From positions 1 through 9,356 of the forward strand of contig CAIVCU010000160.1 in assembly GCA_903904495.1 (NCBI GenBank): a stretch of DNA of 9,356 bases, in the 5' to 3' direction. Origin of the DNA: an uncultured Chlorobiaceae bacterium (GTDB lineage Bacteria; Bacteroidota; Chlorobiia; Chlorobiales; Chlorobiaceae). The notes under the pieces were generated by a model. That model did not search any database. It saw nothing but the letters and a program-made list of their open reading frames with translations, and was not told the origin of the DNA. Shown piece after piece: positions 5,389 through 9,356 of this stretch (the stretch's first letter is position 1; every line of letters begins with the position of its first letter). Made by a program: the position numbers and the translations under genes.

Positions 5389-6513
5389 ATGGGGCGAGAT
5401 TCGTCTATAGGTCGTTCAAAAAAAGTACCGAAAAAAGATGATGTCAAAAAAAATAAGGTCATTGATTTTCCAATAATCGGCATTGGCTCATCAGCTGGAG
5501 GTCTTGAAGCGCTTGAGCTGTTCCTGAAAAATGTCCCGTCAGAAAGCGGCATGGCTTTTGTGATTGTTCAGCATCTTGATCCTACACACAAGGGAATGAT
5601 GGTTGAGCTTCTGCAGCGGATAACAGCTATGCCTGTCGTTGAGGTCACCGACCGGATCATCGTCAAGCCGGATAATGTTTATGTTATTCCTCCGAATCAT
5701 AATATGTCGATTTTGCATGGAGTATTGCATTTGCTTGATATGGTGATGCCTCGGGGATTGCGACTCCCTATAGATTTCTTTTTCCGTTCCATGGCGGTTG
5801 ATCTTCAGGAAAACGCTATTGGCGTGATTCTTTCTGGTATGGGTTCTGATGGAACACTTGGACTACGCGCTATAAAGGAACATGGCGGTATGGTTTTTGT
5901 GCAGGATCCGGCATCTGCCAAGTTTGACGGAATGCCCCGAAGCGCTATTGATGATGGTCGTGCTGACGTTATCGCGCCAGTGGAGGAGTTGCCGCAAAAG
6001 ATTCAGGCTTTTCTGAAACATGTTCCTCGTATCCTTACCCGCCATCAAGTTGTGATTGAGGAGAGTACTCAAAGTGCCCTGGAAAAAATTATCATTCTTT
6101 TGCGGACCCATACCGGTCACGATTTTTCACTTTACAAGAAAAACACTGTCTACCGTCGTATTGAGAGGCGTATGGGCATTCACCAGATAGATAAGATTTC
6201 TGTCTACGTCAGGTTTCTGCAGGAGAACCCTCATGAAACGGAACTTCTTTTTAAGGAGCTGCTGATTGGGGTAACAAGTTTTTTCCGTGATCCACAGTCA
6301 TGGGAATCATTGAAGAAGATGGTTATCCCGTCGATCATCGCCGCAAAAGCTTCTGGAAGTGTCGTGCGGGCATGGGTGGCTGGGTGTTCTACTGGTGAGG
6401 AGGCCTATTCCCTTGCTATATTGTTTCAGGATGTCATTACCTCACTGAAGCCTGCAGAAAATTTAAAAATCCAGATATTTGCAACGGATCTTGATAAAGA
6501 TGCGATCGAATAG
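5389..6513 (+). CDS. Truncated product: CheB-like methylesterase plus partial CheR
   Basis: This is the 374-residue open frame before the amber codon, which would be the product without suppression. The CheB domain is complete. The catalytic triad is S35 (GSSAGG), H62 (VQHLDP) and D154 (GMGSDGT), so glutamyl-methylesterase or deamidase chemistry is possible. No receiver domain precedes it, as is normal in these chimeras. The CheR part retains the N-terminal helical region (SLYKKNTVYRRIERRM, 247-262) and the SAM motif AGCSTGEEAYSLA (331-343) to ATDLD (365-369). It stops before the CRNLLIYM segment (~435-442), so the methyltransferase fold cannot be completed. Whether this fragment is stable is unknown. 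Confidence 0.75.
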   Translation: MGRDSSIGRSKKVPKKDDVKKNKVIDFPIIGIGSSAGGLEALELFLKNVPSESGMAFVIVQHLDPTHKGMMVELLQRITAMPVVEVTDRIIVKPDNVYVIPPNHNMSILHGVLHLLDMVMPRGLRLPIDFFFRSMAVDLQENAIGVILSGMGSDGTLGLRAIKEHGGMVFVQDPASAKFDGMPRSAIDDGRADVIAPVEELPQKIQAFLKHVPRILTRHQVVIEESTQSALEKIIILLRTHTGHDFSLYKKNTVYRRIERRMGIHQIDKISVYVRFLQENPHETELLFKELLIGVTSFFRDPQSWESLKKMVIPSIIAAKASGSVVRAWVAGCSTGEEAYSLAILFQDVITSLKPAENLKIQIFATDLDKDAIE

Positions 6514-8373
6514 GCTCGTCGTGGAACCTATCCTTGCAATATCGCGGCAGATCTTTCTCCAGATCGTCTTCAACGATACTTTGAACAGGACAACCAGGGG
6601 TACAGGATAAAAAGAGAGGTTCGTGAAACTATTGTTTTTGCTTCCCATAATGTTGCTATGGATCCCCCTTTTACCAAGGTTGATATCATTGTATGCCGGA
6701 ATTTGCTGATTTATATGGAGCAGGAACTCCAGAAAAAAATTCTCAGCTTGTTTCATTACAGCCTTAATCCTGGCGGAGTTCTCTTTCTGGGAAGTGCTGA
6801 GTCTGTAGGAAATGTTAACCATCTGTTTGAGACGATTGACAATAAAATGCGCCTTTTCCGGAAGATTCATCAAAGTCTGCGGACTGCGTCAATTCATTTC
6901 CCGACATTGCTTCCCTATCCAATACAGAAAACATCGGAAACTCCTGAGCTTCAATTGAAATCCACATTTTCAGAGCATAACATGAAATCGATAATTGACA
7001 ACTTGCTCCTGCAGGATTATGCGCCGGCTACGCTCTTGACGAATGACAAAGGGGATATCATTTATATCAGTGGGCGAACCGGCAAATATCTTGAGCCGGC
7101 GGCTGGAAAGGCCAACATGAATGTCATTGCCATGGCTCGGGAAGGTTTGCGTTACGAATTGAATAGTCTTTTGAGCAGTGTCGTGCAAAAGAAAGGAGAG
7201 TTAACCAAAAAGGGGCTGATTGTTGGAACAAACGGAGGAAGACAGTTTGTTGATGTAACCGTTAAACTCCTGGAGACACCGGAATCTCTGAAAGGCATGG
7301 TATTGTTTGTTTTTCGTGACATTGCAAAAGAAACGAAATTAAAGGCTGGACATCCTCAAAGTTCCAAAAAAGAATATGGCAGCACTACAGCGTCACTGCA
7401 GGAAGAGCTTATACAGGCAAAGGATGAAAATGTTGCTATTCTTGAAGAGATGCAGACCTCGGAGGAGGAACTGAAGTCTGCAAATGAAGAATTGCAATCG
7501 GCCAATGAGGAGCTGCAGAGTACCAACGAGGAGCTGACCACATCAAAGGAGGAGATGCAGTCGCTGAACGAGGAGTTGCAGACGGTGAATCAGGAGCTGC
7601 AGACCAAAGTGAGTGATCTGTCGACTGCAAGCAATGATATGAAAAATTTGCTGAACAGCACTGATATTGCAACACTCTTTCTTGATGATAGCCTTAACAT
7701 ACGACGTTTTACCACCCGGACAGCCTCCATTATTAAGCTTATTGCCAGTGATGTTGGACGTCCTGTAACAGACATTGTTACTGATCTGGACTATCCTGAC
7801 CTTATTGAGGATGCGCATCAAGTGCTTCATACTCTTATTTTTACTGAAAAGCAGATTTCGGCAACGAATGGACGCTGGTTTTTGGTCAAGATCATGCCAT
7901 ACCGGACTCAGGATAATCGCATCATCGGGTTGGTGATCACCTTTGAGGATATCACTGTTGCAAAACAGCTGGAACATACTCTCCGTGAGCATAAGGAAAG
8001 TTTCCGGCTTTTGTTTGAAACAATGCCGGTCGGCACGACACTTCTGGATTCTAATGGAAAAATAGTGATGGCAAATCCTGAAGCTGAGCGGATTACAGGG
8101 ATTGCATTGAAAGATATGCAGGGCGAAACCATCTCTGAGCTTCCGTGGAAACTTATGAGACCGGATGGTACAGCTTTTCCCCCCGAAGAGCATCCTGCTG
8201 TAATTGCGTTACGCTCCGGAATTTCAGTCAGTGGTGTTGTTCTGCGTGTGGTCCAGTCTTCGGGGAAACATTTATGGATCAAGGTGAGCGCTGTCCCTCT
8301 CATCCGGGATGGGGAGAATCAACCTGACCAGATCTATATGATGTTTTTTGAAATTGCCGAGCCCAGACAATAA
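6514..8373 (+). pseudogene. Downstream half of the CheB/CheR-PAS gene (CheR C-terminus, three PAS, coiled coil)
   Basis: This part is in frame with the upstream half and open for 619 codons. It completes CheR (ARRGTYP, VFASHNVAMDPPF, DIIVCRNLLIYM, GGVLFLGSAESVG). It then has a PAS domain (DYAPATLLTNDKGDIIYISG, to FVFRD), a heptad-like coiled coil with repeated NEELQS/NEELT units (nt ~7396-7655), and two more PAS domains (from NSTDIATLFLD and from FRLLFETMPVGTTL). The first internal ATG (6658) falls inside the CheR fold and has no ribosome-binding site, so independent translation is unlikely. The coding potential is well preserved, which argues that the upstream stop is recent or is suppressed. 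Confidence 0.75.
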
Positions 8374-8433
8374 TCAACCACTATCTTCAATCTACATTCC
8401 GCGCTATGGTCATCCCCTGTCCATGGAAATGTG

Positions 8434-8505
8434 GCAAGCTCACTCGGCCCTCAGAACTCAGCACTTTCTTTCTTCCCTGCCGACCGCCCACTGCCGACTT
8501 CCAAC
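8434..8505 (+). repeat. Heptanucleotide tandem repeats, locus 2
   Basis: The locus begins GCAAGCTCA, as locus 1 does. CTCGGCC, CTCAGAA and CTCAGCA lie in 7-base register at 8443-8463. At 8478-8505 are four units of TGCCRAC type (TGCCGAC, CGCCCAC, TGCCGAC, TTCCAAC). The array ends 3 bases before the stop codon of the minus-strand gene at 8509. Unlike locus 1, no hairpin element lies between the two blocks. Confidence 0.7.
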
Positions 8506-8508
8506 TTT

Positions 8509-8739
8509 TCAACTCACCGCTATATAATCCTCACCCTTCGTTGCATCCTCAATAACCGGCAGCCCGAAAAACATTTCAGCACCTCCAACGCTCAAAGGTG
8601 CAACTTGTGTACCCTTGAACTGATCCCGTATCTTCACCATCAATTCAGGATGAACGGTTACTGAAACAGGTTTTTTAATGGTTTTGAATCCATAAAGCAT
8701 AGTGGCGAAAACCTTTTCACGAAATAACTCATCACCCAT
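8509..8739 (-). CDS. Small hypothetical protein, 76 residues
   Basis: The start is the ATG at 8739 (MGDELFREKVFATMLYGFKT), with AAAAGGA upstream on the minus strand. A GTG one codon earlier is an equally spaced alternative. The frame is open further upstream to 8832, but that part lies over the likely promoter. The protein has a basic-hydrophobic N-terminal half, then VTVHPELMVKIRDQF, then GLPVIEDATKGEDYIAVS. The VHPE...I...F-G-LPVIED pattern suggests a compact alpha/beta fold ending in beta strands. I do not recognise a family. It has no signal peptide or membrane segment. It stands alone, converging on the CheB/CheR gene and divergent from the DUF2267 gene. Its 3' end abuts the heptamer array. 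Confidence 0.6.
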   Translation of the reverse strand: MGDELFREKVFATMLYGFKTIKKPVSVTVHPELMVKIRDQFKGTQVAPLSVGGAEMFFGLPVIEDATKGEDYIAVS

Positions 8740-8797
8740 CACGCATCGTCCTTTTAATTTTGTTGTGTTCTGAACTCTATTTGCCAATCTATGAAAT

Positions 8798-8803
8798 ATT
8801 ATA
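8798..8803 (-). promoter_or_regulatory. Candidate -10 element for the small minus-strand gene
   Basis: A perfect TATAAT is on the minus strand (ATTATA on the plus), about 60 bases before the ATG at 8739. No convincing -35 hexamer is seen at 16-18 bases. It supports starting the gene at 8739 rather than at the frame limit of 8832. Confidence 0.35.
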
Positions 8804-8856
8804 CAGCATCCGAAGCACTTAGAGCTCTGCACCGAACACGCATCACGATCTTCCGA

Positions 8857-8886
8857 GTCCTCCCGACCAAAGGGAGGGATCTATCT
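8857..8886 (+). repeat. Dispersed hairpin repeat, copy C
   Basis: CCTCCC (8859-8864) and GGGAGG (8872-8877) form a perfect 6-bp stem around the loop gaccaaa, then GGATCT. It has the same orientation as copy A. The TCCC-N7-GGGA core and the downstream GGGATCT are shared. It lies in the divergent intergenic region between the small minus-strand gene and the DUF2267 gene. Confidence 0.75.
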
Positions 8887-8921
8887 CAGTACCCGGCACT
8901 ATCTTTCTTCCACTCAACGAA

Positions 8922-8970
8922 ACTGCAGACGGAGCTGAACTGGCATTTTGAGCGCATTGATCTTTTTTTG
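8922..8970 (+). repeat. Repeat segment following hairpin copy C
   Basis: CTGCAGACGGAGCTGAA is followed by a segment similar to 1545-1600, again downstream of a hairpin element (45 bases here against about 75 at copy A). In frame it reads KLQTELNWHFERIDLF. It is a probable relic of the same unidentified source as the first copy. Confidence 0.5.
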
Positions 8971-8976
8971 TATTCT
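8948..8976 (+). promoter_or_regulatory. Candidate promoter for the DUF2267 gene
   Basis: TTGAGC (8948-8953) and TATTCT (8971-8976) are 17 bases apart. The leader would be about 42 bases. The -35 element lies within the second CTGCAG-type repeat segment. Confidence 0.35.
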
Positions 8977-8977
8977 T

Positions 8978-9000
8978 AAGCTGAGGTATTAACCCAGCTT
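8978..9000. promoter_or_regulatory. Inverted repeat upstream of the DUF2267 gene
   Basis: AAGCTG and CAGCTT are the outer arms and GGT and ACC the inner arms, with one unpaired A and an ATTA loop. No T-run follows on either strand, so it is unlikely to be a terminator. It sits at the expected transcription start of the 9025 gene and could be an operator or a leader hairpin. Confidence 0.4.
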
Positions 9001-9024
9001 CAGCCTACCCAAAAGGAGCACTCC

Positions 9025-9356
9025 ATGCCGATACCATCGGAATATCAACGTGCAACAGATGACTTCTACAGGTTCCTTGTAAAGGTGCGCGACCTTTCTG
9101 GCTTCGGAAGCACTCATCAGGCATATACAATGATGCAGGGGGTGCTGCAGACTTTTCGCCGCCGTCTTGAAATCAGGGATGCCATCTTGTTTGCATCGGT
9201 ATTGCCACCAGTTGTACGAGCTGTTTTTGTAGCGGACTGGGATACCAACGACCCGGTTCGCCCATTCGAGGATCGTACAATCATGACCGAGGAAGTCAAG
9301 GCGCTACGACCCGGACACAACTTTTCAACCCGGACGGCTATTCAAGATGTCTCAAC
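9025..9356 (+). CDS. DUF2267 domain protein, 3' end beyond the window
   Basis: The ATG at 9025 follows AAAAGGAG (9011-9018) by 6 bases. 110 codons are open to the window edge. The N-terminus MPIPSEYQRATDDFYRFL and the stretches HQAYTMMQGVLQTFRRRL, DAILFASVLPPVVRAVFVAD and WD match the first helical repeat of DUF2267 proteins, and a second repeat (TAIQDVS...) is starting at the edge. The family is of unknown function, predicted cytosolic and mainly helical, usually ~130-150 residues. No enzyme motif is visible. The gene is divergent from the small minus-strand gene, with about 285 bp of repeat-bearing DNA between them. Confidence 0.88.
   Translation, partial: MPIPSEYQRATDDFYRFLVKVRDLSGFGSTHQAYTMMQGVLQTFRRRLEIRDAILFASVLPPVVRAVFVADWDTNDPVRPFEDRTIMTEEVKALRPGHNFSTRTAIQDVS

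Larger units (their letters stand above)
5389..8373 (+). pseudogene. CheB-CheR-PAS chimeric signalling protein, interrupted by one amber codon
   Basis: A single frame of 994 sense codons plus a terminal TAA is broken only by TAG at 6511-6513 (codon 375). The order is CheB methylesterase (~27-205), CheR N-terminal helices (~228-290), CheR SAM-dependent methyltransferase (~295-500), PAS (~535-645), a Glu/Gln/Leu-rich coiled coil (~668-755), PAS (~755-860) and PAS (~869-994). Such chimeras combine both receptor-modification activities with sensory domains and usually act outside classical chemotaxis. The protein normally continues DKDAIE-Q-ARRGTYP at the break, so CAG to TAG is the simplest change. 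The start is the ATG at 5389 with GAGGAG at 5379-5384, not the upstream TTG at 5377. The protein ends right after the third PAS (FFEIAEPRQ), where many relatives carry a histidine kinase, so the C-terminus may be naturally short or lost. Confidence 0.85.

Noticed and set aside
7396..7655. Repeated NEELQS-like units as a possible tandem DNA repeat
   Set aside because: The repetition is the coiled-coil linker typical of CheB/CheR-PAS proteins, and is a protein-level pattern.
6658..8373. Independent 571-residue gene starting at the ATG at 6658
   Set aside because: The ATG is inside the CheR fold, lacks a ribosome-binding site, and the frame is continuous with the upstream CheB/CheR half. It is the 3' part of one interrupted gene.
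8509..8832. 107-residue version of the minus-strand protein
   Set aside because: The extra N-terminus has no ribosome-binding site and covers the TATAAT element. The start at 8739 (or the GTG just before it) is better supported.
8791..8979. 62-codon plus-strand open frame before the DUF2267 gene
   Set aside because: It runs through hairpin copy C and the repeat segment, and overlaps the promoter zone of the minus-strand gene. The peptide is explained by the repeats.

Overview
The window looks like an accessory, partly decaying stretch of a bacterial chromosome with moderate GC. Several features recall green sulfur bacteria (Chlorobiaceae) or a close Bacteroidota/Chlorobiota relative: the gene types, the small hairpin repeats with a TCCC-N7-GGGA core, and the heptanucleotide tandem repeats. 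This assignment is an inference from gene style. No rRNA or other taxonomic marker is present.

Layout. (1) 2-1389: the 3' part of lipA (lipoyl synthase), followed 20 bp later by a small membrane protein of CPBP type. (2) 1390-1757: repeat-rich DNA with two heptamer arrays, one hairpin element and a candidate promoter. (3) 1758-4085: a decayed redox operon, all on the + strand. Its order is an aldo/keto reductase remnant (both ends kept, middle lost), an intact zinc alcohol dehydrogenase, a cupin remnant, a carboxymuconolactone-decarboxylase-family remnant, and an intact SDR oxidoreductase. Two of five genes survive. (4) 4266-4922: an exported or membrane-anchored SRPBCC (START-like) protein. 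(5) 4923-5388: non-coding DNA with a minus-strand relic of a histidine-kinase dimerisation domain whose phospho-acceptor His is Tyr, plus a second hairpin element. (6) 5389-8373: a CheB-CheR-PAS-coiled coil-PAS-PAS signalling protein interrupted by one in-frame amber codon (6511-6513) inside the CheR domain. Everything else in its 994-residue frame is open. (7) 8374-9024: another repeat-rich patch (heptamers, third hairpin copy) around a small minus-strand gene of unknown function. (8) 9025-end: the start of a DUF2267 protein that runs off the window.

How the parts relate. The alcohol dehydrogenase and SDR presumably came from a five-gene carbonyl/alcohol redox cassette, and three of its members have been reduced to stubs. 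The CheB/CheR gene may still make a 374-residue CheB-like esterase, but it cannot make a CheR methyltransferase unless the amber codon is suppressed. The repeat patches at about 1400-1620 and 8430-8970 share the same repeat types.

I do not see a clear new multi-gene system. The most notable things are the serial internal gene deletions, the single-codon break in the chemosensory chimera, the kinase relic and the paired repeat modules.
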